DNA of 64,000 nt from Candidatus Zixiibacteriota bacterium. GTDB taxonomy: Bacteria > Zixibacteria > MSB-5A5 > GN15 > JACZUZ01. The stretch spans positions 248,001 to 312,000 of the forward strand of contig JAJRPJ010000011.1 in NCBI GenBank assembly GCA_024280835.1, written 5' to 3'. The notes under the pieces were generated by a model that did not search any database, had not been told where the DNA came from, and saw only the letters and a program-made list of their open reading frames with translations. Numbering within the stretch: position 1 is the stretch's first letter; each line of letters begins with the position of its first letter. Made by a program: the position numbers and the translations under genes. Shown in pieces: positions 48,253-57,735 of this stretch.

Positions 48253-48861
48253 ATGAGATTGAAACCACACAATCACTTGAGATTTCGAGATTTGTACAAA
48301 CGAGTTATTATCTGTTTACTGTTAATACCAGCTACGATCGCACTGGGAGAGCCGCGTAATTTGACTCAGGAAGATATGTCAGACTTGAAGTCCGGAAAGA
48401 TTCCTAAGAATGCTCGCAAACAAATTATTGGGGGTGGATTCGAGATCATGATTTACACTCCGAGAGGCCGTGCGGCTCGGTTCGCTGAGGCAGCAAAAGA
48501 GAATTATATCAAGCTCGACTCGGTAATGTTCAATCCTGCGAAATTCAATGGAGGAGTCTCACTCGAAGTAACTAACCTCATGGCTTCGGCATACAACTCA
48601 TCGGTAAGCCCTGATGATGTTCGTCAGATCAGTCGTGGGATACTATTGGTAAATGATGAGGTGATCGAGGCTGACAGCACGGAGTACATTCGCACTCCCC
48701 TCAAGAATGCCTACGGGTCTGAATATCTAAACATTGATGCAGTTTTCTATTTTCCACTGTACTTGTTTGACGGATTTGAGGATATCAAGATTGTGATTTT
48801 CCATAGTGATGGGAAACTGAAAAAGAAGCTCAAGAGTAAAGACATCAGGAAGCTTGAATAG
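48253..48861 (+). CDS. Secreted or membrane-anchored hypothetical protein
   Basis: 202 residues from the ATG at 48253, preceded by GAGGAG at 5 bases; an upstream ATG at 48214 has no such site. An N-terminal hydrophobic segment (VIICLLLIPATIALGEP) is a signal peptide or anchor. The mature part includes SGKIPKNARKQIIGGGFEIM and LDSVMFNPAKFNGGVSLEVT and has a very basic C-terminus (KLKKKLKSKDIRKLE). No family is recognised. The gene diverges from the XRE gene across the operator-like sites, so it is likely under that regulator's control. Confidence 0.75.
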   Translation: MRLKPHNHLRFRDLYKRVIICLLLIPATIALGEPRNLTQEDMSDLKSGKIPKNARKQIIGGGFEIMIYTPRGRAARFAEAAKENYIKLDSVMFNPAKFNGGVSLEVTNLMASAYNSSVSPDDVRQISRGILLVNDEVIEADSTEYIRTPLKNAYGSEYLNIDAVFYFPLYLFDGFEDIKIVIFHSDGKLKKKLKSKDIRKLE

Positions 48862-48951
48862 GATAATCAATTCACCTATGCTTCAAAAACATCTACTACT
48901 GGGACAAGAACCTATTGTTGAGTTTAACCACATTTGCGGAGAATACACGAC

Positions 48952-49560
48952 ATGAGAAGATGTGTTACAATAATAGCCACAACTATAATATGTGTTATAC
49001 CGCTTTGTGCATCTGCCCAGATTGGTGGCAGCGAACCACTTATCAAATATGCTGAAAGTCAGGCAAGTAAAGTCTTTGAATACAATTCGGACGAGACCGC
49101 CCAACTGTGGTCTTTCAGTGAGGCATTGGACTTTCTCGGCGACAACAACGGGATTGAAGCGGGATCGCTTCTCGGAATCAAACTTCGCACATGGAGTGTA
49201 CCAATCACACTGGTAAGACTTGACTTTAATGAATCTGGTAATAGCTTCATTGCTCCAGCTCTTTCCGTAGGTATTGGATATGCTTGGATCAGCGGTGTGA
49301 CTATAATTGACGCAACAAGTGAAAGTCTTAGGATCGAACCACAAACGAGCATAGGAATCGCAACCAGCTTCGGAGCTGTGAACGGTGTCGATGGGATTAC
49401 AGTAAGTATTACAGTGTCCGGCGTTATTGGATTCAACTCTCTGAATATGTCGCTTGGATACGACCTCATTACTGAAACAGCGGTACTTGGAGTCGGCTTC
49501 CGAATCGATGTCTTTTCGTTGTCAAGAAACTCATACAGAATTTCCAAGCTCTCTGGATGA
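48952..49560 (+). CDS. Secreted hypothetical protein, possibly a small beta-barrel
   Basis: 202 residues from the ATG at 48952 with GCGGAG about 10 bases upstream; a TTG at 48934 is a less likely start. The signal peptide is CVTIIATTIICVIPLCASAQ. The remainder alternates polar and hydrophobic residues with many Gly and Ser (FIAPALSVGIGYAWISGVTI, NMSLGYDLITETAVLGVGFR), as in small outer-membrane or beta-sandwich proteins. The C-terminus does not end in Phe. It lies 90 bases after the gene at 48253 on the same strand. No family recognised. Confidence 0.7.
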   Translation: MRRCVTIIATTIICVIPLCASAQIGGSEPLIKYAESQASKVFEYNSDETAQLWSFSEALDFLGDNNGIEAGSLLGIKLRTWSVPITLVRLDFNESGNSFIAPALSVGIGYAWISGVTIIDATSESLRIEPQTSIGIATSFGAVNGVDGITVSITVSGVIGFNSLNMSLGYDLITETAVLGVGFRIDVFSLSRNSYRISKLSG

Positions 49561-49647
49561 TCAGTCAGATATTCGCTACGCTCGCGAACATGATCTTTGG
49601 CTCAGCGCAATTGACCACTATTCTTGCAATATTCTCATCTCGATTGT

Positions 49648-49902
49648 CTATTGCTCTATCGATCTTTGCTGTACCCACACCCCGTCTGAGCCTTTTACGA
49701 AATCAAATTTCTTAATCAGGTTAGGATCGACAGTCTCACCATTGTTTAAGTCAAATCCGACTGAGATACTTGTCGGCCCATTCAAGATTGTATCTGGATC
49801 TGGGTCGTTAATGAAATGCTCGTACCGAATTGGCTCCCCATCAGCATACGACAGCTTCTTACCGTCGTCATCAGTCAGTACCGTTTTATTGAAATCAGTC
49901 AC
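49648..49902 (-). CDS. Small acidic hypothetical protein
   Basis: An 84-residue ORF with a GTG start, a strong GGAGG ribosome-binding site and a near-consensus promoter (49926-49954), which together make it a convincing gene. The product is acidic and polar, with TVLTDDDGKKLSYADGEPIR and GFDLNNGETVDPNLIKKFDF; no membrane segment or known motif. It is transcribed against both neighbours, next to the replication module of the mobile element. Function unknown. Confidence 0.65.
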   Translation of the reverse strand: MTDFNKTVLTDDDGKKLSYADGEPIRYEHFINDPDPDTILNGPTSISVGFDLNNGETVDPNLIKKFDFVKGSDGVWVQQRSIEQ

Positions 49903-49925
49903 GATACTTACCTCCTATCTATTGT

Positions 49926-49954
49926 ATTATACAACGCACACGGTCTATGCTCAA
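49926..49954 (-). promoter_or_regulatory. Consensus-like sigma70 promoter of the small acidic gene
   Basis: On the minus strand TTGAGC and a perfect TATAAT are 17 bases apart, ending 24 bases before the GTG start at 49902, with GGAGG between them. Confidence 0.65.
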
Positions 49955-50441
49955 GCACGTTTCGTCGTTAACCGGAACTTCAAAGGTAGAGTTATGAATG
50001 CGGGGAAAGTCTTTGTTGGGATTGTACCGCTTTCTCCAACTTTAATCGCATTGCTCTATTCCACACAAAAAGAAATGTTTGTTGTTACGTAAGCGCTTAT
50101 GTTTTTCTTCTACTTCGCTTCCTGCCTTGTCATACGTCAAATGTATTAAATTGTAGTAAAGGACTAATTCCTACAGGCACCTCATTACCGACATCATAGT
50201 CTACAGACATTCAAATATCACAATATTCGCTTTTTTTGAAGTATTTTATCCCACAATTTGCTGATTCACTGAATCACAAAGTCGAGATTAAGTGGTACGC
50301 ATAATTGCTCTAAAATTTTTGTGCTTTTTTTCAACTTTATTTTCTCAGTCAATTCTGATGTAACTCTTTCCCTCCGTTCTGATTTGAGCTTACAAGTCAG
50401 TTCCTCCTGACTATTTCGAGTGAAAACAAATCAGTCAAATT

Positions 50442-50465
50442 GGCCGTTTTTTGCTCAAAACGGCC
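50442..50465. repeat. Perfect 9-bp inverted repeat upstream of primase-helicase
   Basis: GGCCGTTTT and AAAACGGCC flank the loop TTGCTC. No T run follows on the plus strand. It could be a replication or regulatory site, or a terminator acting on minus-strand transcription. Confidence 0.5.
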
Positions 50466-50510
50466 TGTTACCGTAAAACTGTTGCGATCGAAGGGCAAAG
50501 GACTCTTATA

Positions 50511-50546
50511 GGGGCCGCTCACAAAAAAAGAAAAATGAGCGGGGCC
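50511..50546 (+). promoter_or_regulatory. Hairpin in the primase-helicase leader
   Basis: CCGCTCA and TGAGCGG pair around a purine-rich 14-base loop; GG/CC can extend the stem past a bulge. It ends about 15 bases before the AGGAGG ribosome-binding site of the gene at 50570. It may control translation or be part of an origin. Confidence 0.4.
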
Positions 50547-50569
50547 TAGCAAACCAAATAGGAGGCATT

Positions 50570-52612
50570 ATGTCTAAAGAAAATGACACAAGAACAACTT
50601 CGGCTGTGAACTCATCATTCAGCTACCCAGATTACTGTTACGTCGAAACCGCAATCGGATCAGTCAGGAACCGAAATAATATTCTAAAGATTGACAACTT
50701 ACCTGATTTTCAACCAGCTCAGACGGTATTTACTTCTATGTACCGTTTTACTGACGAGTTAAAAAACTACGTCGCTAAGAACGGAAGTGTTTCAAAAATG
50801 CCACCAACTGTAGCTTGGTCAGATTATCTTTGGCTCGACATCGATAATAGTGATGATCTTTCACTGGCACACGAAACGTCTAATAAAATCATTACGCGAC
50901 TCTTGCAAGTAGACCGTTCAGCTGAAACTCAATTAGCTATTTACTTCTCAGGCATGAAAGGTTTTCACATTGGAATTCCATCAGTGTTTTTTGGTTTGGC
51001 ACCATCTCCTGACTTACCTGGCATCCACAAGAAACTCGCTTTGACTTTGGCTAATGGTCTAAAAATTGATAGCGGAATCTATCAACAGAGCCGGCTCTTT
51101 AGACTACCCAATACGCTTCATCAAAGATCGCAACTTTACAAAGTAAGATTGACGCTCGAGCAAATGGTCAAATTGACTGTCGAACAGATCAGGCACTTTG
51201 CAACTCAGCCAAGAGGAGCTTCAAAATTGGACTTGATTTCTAAAGATGGCGCTATACATCAACTCGACGAGTTTGTTCAAATGGTGACTCCAAGCAAAAC
51301 ATCAGCAGATGTGTTTTTCACAAGAGTGAAGCTTCTTATGAATGACAAAATGAATCCTTCTGCAAAAACCGCTGCTACGCTGAGCAATTTGAAAAACGGT
51401 AACCGACACAACACTTTTACCAGCTTGATTGGAAGGTTACATCGAGCTGGAATTAGCTCAGAAGATATTTTCGAGTTGCTTCGTGGATATGCTCGTAAAG
51501 TAGGATTCGAAGGCGAACTCGCCTCTCTCATTACAGACATCACAACCAGATACCCTTCTAATTCGTCTACGATTGATGACATATATAAGACAACAAACGT
51601 AGACAATTTCGACGCCGTCACTCTCAAAGAGTTTCTTGACACTACCGACCGAAATATCAATTGGATAGTCGACGGCATTATTCCAAAAGAATCCGCTTCA
51701 ATCATTGCAGGGTACCCGGGTTCAGGCAAGACTTTCATATTAGCCGATCTCGCGCTCGCTGTCTCAAGCGGTACTAAGTTCTTGAACAAGTTTGAAACCG
51801 AACAAGGGCGAGTCCTCGTCATCGACGAAGAGAACTCACCCCAACTAATGGCTCATAGATTCTCTGGTTTAATTAACGGGAAATCGCTCGAAAAACCACC
51901 GCCTACACTCCGAATCGCGCTGGGTCATGGGTTTAGATTCGATAGCTCCGAGTATGTAAAAAAACTGGAAAACATTCTCGATGACTTTCGACCCTCACTG
52001 GTCATAGTCGACTCTCTCATTCGAGTACATAACGGGGAAGAAAACTCTTCTTCAGAGATGTCAAAGATTTTTGGCCGCGTAAAGTCGCTAATGCAGAAAT
52101 ATGAAATCTCATTCGTTTTCTCAGATCATTTTCGCAAACCAGGCACGAATATTTCAAGTGCTGGTGCGAGCTTACGAGGTTCAACAGACAAATGGGCGTT
52201 CGTCGACACTCTATGGTCAGTGAAAAAGGAATCTGACCGCATTGATGTCGAACAAGTCAAATCTCGATTTAGGGAAGAACATCTCTCATTGGCTCTCAGA
52301 CTTACAGACCAATCTGAAAACTCTATTTCATTGGAATACATTGGTGACGCACGACAGCTCAAACAAACAGCCCTACTGCAAGACTCGAAAGCTTTCTTGC
52401 TGAGAACAATAGGTAATGAATGGGTTCCAAGAAGGGCTCTGTTAGAACTCGGTAAAGCCGAAGGACTGAAATCTGGTCTCATGGATAAAGCCTTTAAGGA
52501 ACTTACTGATTTTAACATAATCATTAGAGAAGAACAGAAAACAGAGGGGAGAGGACCGAAGAGGCACGCGTATAAGCTGAACCCTGATCACATAACAGAC
52601 ATCGATCGGTAA
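50570..52612 (+). CDS. Primase-helicase of mobile element (AEP-type primase and RepA-like ATPase)
   Basis: The protein has 680 residues, with AGGAGG 6 bases before ATG. The N-terminal ~230 residues look like an archaeo-eukaryotic primase: YLWLDIDNSDD supplies the catalytic Asp-x-Asp (near residue 89), YFSGMKGFHIGIPS the Ser/Lys-x-x-His motif, and SRLFRLPNTLHQRS the third motif. A linker is followed by a RecA/RepA-like ATPase (residues ~365-570) with Walker A GYPGSGKTFI (near 381), VLVIDEENSP and Walker B LVIVDSLIRVHNG, then SDHFRKPG. The C-terminus looks like a winged helix (WVPRRALLELGKAEG). This architecture is typical of replication proteins of plasmids, phage satellites and integrative elements. 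It lies just upstream of a recombinase gene. Confidence 0.85.
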   Translation: MSKENDTRTTSAVNSSFSYPDYCYVETAIGSVRNRNNILKIDNLPDFQPAQTVFTSMYRFTDELKNYVAKNGSVSKMPPTVAWSDYLWLDIDNSDDLSLAHETSNKIITRLLQVDRSAETQLAIYFSGMKGFHIGIPSVFFGLAPSPDLPGIHKKLALTLANGLKIDSGIYQQSRLFRLPNTLHQRSQLYKVRLTLEQMVKLTVEQIRHFATQPRGASKLDLISKDGAIHQLDEFVQMVTPSKTSADVFFTRVKLLMNDKMNPSAKTAATLSNLKNGNRHNTFTSLIGRLHRAGISSEDIFELLRGYARKVGFEGELASLITDITTRYPSNSSTIDDIYKTTNVDNFDAVTLKEFLDTTDRNINWIVDGIIPKESASIIAGYPGSGKTFILADLALAVSSGTKFLNKFETEQGRVLVIDEENSPQLMAHRFSGLINGKSLEKPPPTLRIALGHGFRFDSSEYVKKLENILDDFRPSLVIVDSLIRVHNGEENSSSEMSKIFGRVKSLMQKYEISFVFSDHFRKPGTNISSAGASLRGSTDKWAFVDTLWSVKKESDRIDVEQVKSRFREEHLSLALRLTDQSENSISLEYIGDARQLKQTALLQDSKAFLLRTIGNEWVPRRALLELGKAEGLKSGLMDKAFKELTDFNIIIREEQKTEGRGPKRHAYKLNPDHITDIDR

Positions 52613-52636
52613 ACTTGCTCAGATAACAGAATATCG

Positions 52637-52804
52637 ATGTCATCTTCTAAACCTAAGACAGTCTCAAATACTGACGGCTATAGTGACGTTCGCACTTTCT
52701 GGGAATCATACTCAGGAAACGAGCTAAGCGATGTTGACGCTCTTGAAATAGTTCAAAGCGTCACGTCATTCTTTGAGATTCTTTCAGAGTGGTCTCAAAC
52801 GTGA
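52637..52804 (+). CDS. Small protein (55 residues) between primase and recombinase
   Basis: This ORF begins at an ATG 25 bases after the primase-helicase stop: MSSSKPKTVSNTDGYSDVRT, then FWESYSGNELSDVDALEIVQ and SVTSFFEILSEWSQT. The second half is predicted helical and acidic. There is only a weak ribosome-binding site. The position and protein-like composition support a real gene, possibly an accessory factor for replication or excision (small acidic proteins are common there). No family recognised. Confidence 0.5.
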   Translation: MSSSKPKTVSNTDGYSDVRTFWESYSGNELSDVDALEIVQSVTSFFEILSEWSQT

Positions 52805-52814
52805 AACCCTAACT

Positions 52815-52859
52815 GTACCTTGTAGTGAGTTGCTGCTTGATGCAACCACTACAAGGTAC
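52815..52859. promoter_or_regulatory. Large inverted repeat upstream of the recombinase
   Basis: GTACCTTGTAGTGAGTTGC (52815-52833) and GCAACCACTACAAGGTAC (52842-52859) form an 18-bp stem with one bulged A and the loop TGCTTGAT. It ends 12 bases before the recombinase ATG. It is a candidate operator, attenuator, or recombinase site. Confidence 0.6.
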
Positions 52860-52871
52860 GTATACTAATCC

Positions 52872-54344
52872 ATGAGAGACTATCCTGATAAATACCGCAA
52901 CATTAAAGTAGTGACGTATGCTCGTGTGTCTTCTGTTGAACAAGCTGAAGAAGGCAGATCATTAGAAGCTCAGGTTGAGCTGATGGAAAGTCATGCTCAG
53001 CGGTATTCACTTCAAATAGTTAAGAGATTTAAGGATGAAGAGTCTGCTGGCAAAGCTGGTCGTACGCAGTTTACAGAAATGATCAGTTTCATTAGAAATC
53101 AGCCCAATGTTAATCACATAGTAGTTGAAAAAACAGACCGTCTTTACCGAAATCTGATAGACTACGGAACAATAGATAATTTAGATGTTGTGGTTCATTT
53201 AGTAAAAGAGGACGAACTATTAAGCAAAGATAGTAATTCTCATAGTAAGTTATCACACGGACTCAAAGCATTGTTAGCTCAGAACTATCTGCATAATCTC
53301 TCAGAAGAGGTGAAGAAAGGGTTAAATCAAAAAGCAAAGAGCGGTGAATGGCCGTCCCGTCCTCCAATCGGTTATGTCCGTAACCGCGAGGATCACAAGA
53401 TATACCCTGATCCTGAAAGAGCTCCATTAGTTCGAAAACTTTTCGAAGAATACTCTACTGGAAACTATTCTCTTAGATCAATGGCCAAGCTGGCGAGTAA
53501 GATCGGTTTGCGATCAACAAAAGGGAACGCCGTAAATAAAGCGGGCATACATCGGATTCTACAATATGAAATATATACAGGACAGTTTACTTTCAACGGC
53601 TACCGCTATGAAGATGCCGTTCATGATGCGATCGTTACAACAGAGCTGTTTGCTAAAGTCAATCAGTTATTGAAACGGCCTTCCACAATAAAAACTACGA
53701 GACGCAACTATGCCTTTAGAGGTCTTGTTAAATGCGGTTATTGTGGATGCTCGTTGACACCAGACTTAAAGAAAGGGAAGTATCTTTATTACCGCTGCAC
53801 TGAATACTCTGGACGATGCAGTAACTGGATTTCCGAACCGCATTTGTCTGATCTCCTGGGTCAAAAAGTCAGAGACGTTCAAATTACGACAGAAGCTGCT
53901 GTTGGGTTGAAACTATCATTGATGGAAGGATATGCTGACGCTAAAAAGTTCAGTGAGAAAGCAATTGCAACTCTACAAGCGCGTCATAAACTGATCAAAG
54001 CTCGTATTGATCAAGCCTACATGGATAAACTGGATGGAACAATCTCTCAAGATTACTGGAGGGAGCGAGCAAATGAATGGAATGCAGAATTGATGCAAAT
54101 CCAATCTCAGATTGGAGATCACAAAAATACTAACCACAACTTTCTCAAACGTGGATCTCAGGTTATTGACCTGGCGGAACAGTCGTACACACTATATCAA
54201 GCGCGAAATAATAATGAAAGACGCCTCCTCATAGATTCCCTTCTTTCTCAACTCTCTTATGCGGACGGAACCCTATGTGTCACATACAGAAAACCCTTCA
54301 ACTTACTCGTCAAAGGGCCAAAAACAACAATTAAGCGGGGTTGA
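52872..54344 (+). CDS. Large serine recombinase (site-specific integrase)
   Basis: The protein has 490 residues. The N-terminal resolvase catalytic domain has TYARVSSVEQAEEGRSLEAQ with nucleophile Ser20, and VVEKTDRLYRNLIDYGTID. The Recombinase domain follows (~165-270: KSGEWPSRPPIGYVRN, KAGIHRILQYEIYTGQFTFN), then a zinc ribbon (VKCGYCGCSLTPDLKKGKY, CTEYSGRC) and a coiled-coil C-terminus. Such enzymes integrate and excise elements between attP and attB. The last three codons and the stop (CGG GGT TGA) lie within the 3' end of tRNA-Asp (overlap 54336-54344), so the reading frame crosses the probable attachment junction. It is separated from the primase module by a 55-residue ORF and a large inverted repeat. 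Confidence 0.94.
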   Translation: MRDYPDKYRNIKVVTYARVSSVEQAEEGRSLEAQVELMESHAQRYSLQIVKRFKDEESAGKAGRTQFTEMISFIRNQPNVNHIVVEKTDRLYRNLIDYGTIDNLDVVVHLVKEDELLSKDSNSHSKLSHGLKALLAQNYLHNLSEEVKKGLNQKAKSGEWPSRPPIGYVRNREDHKIYPDPERAPLVRKLFEEYSTGNYSLRSMAKLASKIGLRSTKGNAVNKAGIHRILQYEIYTGQFTFNGYRYEDAVHDAIVTTELFAKVNQLLKRPSTIKTTRRNYAFRGLVKCGYCGCSLTPDLKKGKYLYYRCTEYSGRCSNWISEPHLSDLLGQKVRDVQITTEAAVGLKLSLMEGYADAKKFSEKAIATLQARHKLIKARIDQAYMDKLDGTISQDYWRERANEWNAELMQIQSQIGDHKNTNHNFLKRGSQVIDLAEQSYTLYQARNNNERRLLIDSLLSQLSYADGTLCVTYRKPFNLLVKGPKTTIKRG

Positions 54345-54409
54345 CGAGACTCGAACTCGCGACCTCCTGCGTGACAGGCAGGCATTCTAACCAACTGAAC
54401 TACAACCCC
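54336..54409 (-). tRNA. tRNA-Asp (GTC)
   Basis: The minus strand folds into a cloverleaf: acceptor GGGGTTG/CAACCCC, D-arm TAGTTCAGTTGGTTAGAATG, anticodon stem CCTGC/GCAGG around loop CTGTCAC (anticodon GTC), T-arm GAGTTCGAGTCTC and discriminator G. CCA is not encoded. The 3' end overlaps the recombinase reading frame and is probably the integration target of the mobile element. Confidence 0.95.
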
Positions 54410-54531
54410 GTTGGGATGCGGCTTTCGCTTGAATTACGAAAACGCAATATGGTGAGCAAACTTGTGAGACTAAACTGTGACTGGGCGCAAAGTAATCGCA
54501 ACAATTATACTAAAAACTGCGCCGTAAAAAA

Positions 54532-54605
54532 TGGGCGATAATGGATTCGAACCATTGACCCCCTGCGTGTAAAGCAGGTGCTCTAACCAACTGAGCTAAT
54601 CGCCC
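54532..54605 (-). tRNA. tRNA-Val (TAC)
   Basis: Acceptor GGGCGAT/ATCGCCC, D-arm TAGCTCAGTTGGTTAGAGC, anticodon stem CCTGC/GCAGG with loop TTTACAC (anticodon TAC), T-arm AATGGTTCGAATCCATT and discriminator A. CCA is not encoded. It lies 122 bases upstream of tRNA-Asp on the same strand, likely one transcript. Confidence 0.95.
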
Positions 54606-54673
54606 TATTTGAATCAAGCGATATTCGATCCAAAAGCATTCGAACCAAAATCATCCTTCAAAAATTCAAAAAA

Positions 54674-54943
54674 CTACTCGCTCTGTTCTGTAGTATCGTC
54701 CTGTTTCCCACCGATTATAATCGAAATCGGAATCAAAACGCAATACCCTAGAATCAAAAGCGCTGGTGACAAAGTCAGAAAAACCTGCCCCCAACTTTCA
54801 TCCAATGGGTCTGGATTGACAGCTGTATTGGCTAAAGTAATATAGCCCAGAATTATTGACACCAACCCTAATCCGAAGATTAGATAGTTTTTTTTGCCAA
54901 AGGGCCAATTGAATGCCCGCTGTTGATTTGCTATTTTTGCCAT
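54674..54943 (-). CDS. Small membrane protein (DUF3098-like)
   Basis: The protein has 89 residues. It has an N-terminal WPFGKKNYLIFGLGLVSIIL motif, the first membrane helix, and an acidic loop (ANTAVNPDPLDESWGQ). A second membrane helix follows (LLILGYCVLIPISIIIGGK) with a charged tail. The FGKKNY-helix-loop-helix pattern resembles DUF3098 proteins common in Bacteroidota relatives; function unknown. It is expected in the inner membrane. It precedes the tRNA genes on the same strand. Confidence 0.75.
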   Translation of the reverse strand: MAKIANQQRAFNWPFGKKNYLIFGLGLVSIILGYITLANTAVNPDPLDESWGQVFLTLSPALLILGYCVLIPISIIIGGKQDDTTEQSE

Positions 54944-55102
54944 GACCTTTATACACCGTAACGGCCTGAAAGTTAATCCATTACAGCGCGATTAGTATAC
55001 ACGCCAGAGCCAGAATGTCAAGGGATTTCCAGCGCATTCCTGCAAGAGCTACCCAAAGGCTATCTTCTTGCTCAACAACCTCATATAGACCATTATCAAA
55101 AA

Positions 55103-55135
55103 CCCCCGCCGTTATCAGAATGATAACCACGGGGG
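55103..55135. terminator. Bidirectional intrinsic terminator after groEL
   Basis: CCCCCG and CGGGGG, with inner GTTATC/GATAAC around AGAAT, make a strong stem; TTTTT follows on both strands (CTTTTTA on plus, TTTTTG on minus). It ends groESL transcription about 125 bases after the groEL stop and can also stop plus-strand reading. Confidence 0.85.
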
Positions 55136-55260
55136 CTTTTTATGAATTCGTAATCACCAAATGCAAGTTGAGAAACACCGTTGAGGCGCCCTTATTGGCA
55201 TCCGTGAATACGCGATTTGCCCAATTTGAGCAATGTGCAAAAAGTATGCGTGAGAATGGC

Positions 55261-56934
<1,674 letters not shown>

Positions 56935-56989
56935 CTACTGAAGCAATGTTACATCGTAACAACACTATAATATTACTGTTGTGACAACA

Positions 56990-57283
56990 TTACTTCGTGA
57001 CAACTGCGAGAATATCAGACTCACGCATAATCAAAAACTCGTCACCATCGAGTGTAATCTCTGTGCCAGAGTATTTACCGTAAAGAACCTTGTCGCCTTT
57101 TTTGACTTCAAGATCAATCTTCTTGCCGTCTTCAGTCATGCGACCTGGTCCGACTTCGACAATTTTGCCTTCTTGTGGTTTCTCTTTGGCTGTATCAGGA
57201 ATAATGATACCGCCTTTTTTGACTTCACCCGCGTCATCGAGGGCTTTGACCATTACGCGGTCAGCTAGAGGACGTACAGACAT
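56990..57283 (-). CDS. groES: Co-chaperonin GroES
   Basis: 97 residues from the ATG at 57283 ([20 protein letters not shown]), chosen because AAGGAG lies 9 bases upstream; an ATG at 57292 would abut the ribosome-binding site. The mobile loop ([20 protein letters not shown]) and the ending [20 protein letters not shown], then MRESDILAV are standard. It caps GroEL during folding. It is the first gene of the groESL operon. Confidence 0.97.
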   Translation of the reverse strand: MSVRPLADRVMVKALDDAGEVKKGGIIIPDTAKEKPQEGKIVEVGPGRMTEDGKKIDLEVKKGDKVLYGKYSGTEITLDGDEFLIMRESDILAVVTK

Positions 57284-57431
57284 GTTTGTCATCTCCTTAT
57301 GATTGTTAGAACTGAAAATACTTCTCTTTTGGTACAGCTTTTATATTAGAAGTACTCTTGTATCAGCCCAGTTTGTTTAGTTAGTAATTATTTCTTGTCT
57401 CTTAATCTCTATTTACTGCCGCAAATACTTA

Positions 57432-57458
57432 TTAGCGCTCAACTACTGTGAGCGCTAA
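57432..57458. promoter_or_regulatory. CIRCE operator (HrcA site) of groESL
   Basis: TTAGCGCTC-N9-GAGCGCTAA is a perfect inverted repeat matching the CIRCE consensus TTAGCACTC-N9-GAGTGCTAA except for one position per arm (A to G with the matching T to C), so symmetry is kept. It sits directly downstream of the promoter, as in HrcA-repressed heat-shock operons. The hrcA gene is not in the window. Confidence 0.9.
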
Positions 57459-57471
57459 TAATGCGAGCCGC

Positions 57472-57499
57472 AGTATAGGATAGTACCTACGAAAGTCAA
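57472..57499 (-). promoter_or_regulatory. groESL sigma70-type promoter
   Basis: On the minus strand TTGACT and TATACT lie 16 bases apart, with the CIRCE operator beginning 13 bases after the -10, the usual layout for HrcA control. The leader to groES is about 180 bases. Confidence 0.75.
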
Positions 57500-57735
57500 G
57501 AATGTTTCCCAAAAACTCAAAATATGCGACACGAGAAGTAAACTCCTGCCTAACAACGCATTACAGTACCGCAGAATTGCAAAAATGCGGTTGTAGTGGC
57601 GTCCCTCGGGGCGCCTTCCTACCAAATACAAAAAATCAGGCACAAACAAGCGCTCGCCAGAAAAATAAAAAAGGGGCAAGCCCTCCCCCTCAACTACGGT
57701 TATGTATCAGATTTAACAATTGTTATGGTGAGAAA

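Larger units (their letters stand above)
49955..50569. other. A+T-rich leader/possible replication region of the mobile module
   Basis: About 600 bases without a gene, upstream of the primase-helicase. The stretch holds a perfect 9-bp inverted repeat (50442-50465), a smaller GTCAG/CTGAC inverted repeat (50396-50411), repeated TCAGTCAA words (near 50346 and 50431) and a hairpin (50511-50546). Such a cluster would suit an origin or a regulated leader; neither is shown. Confidence 0.35.
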
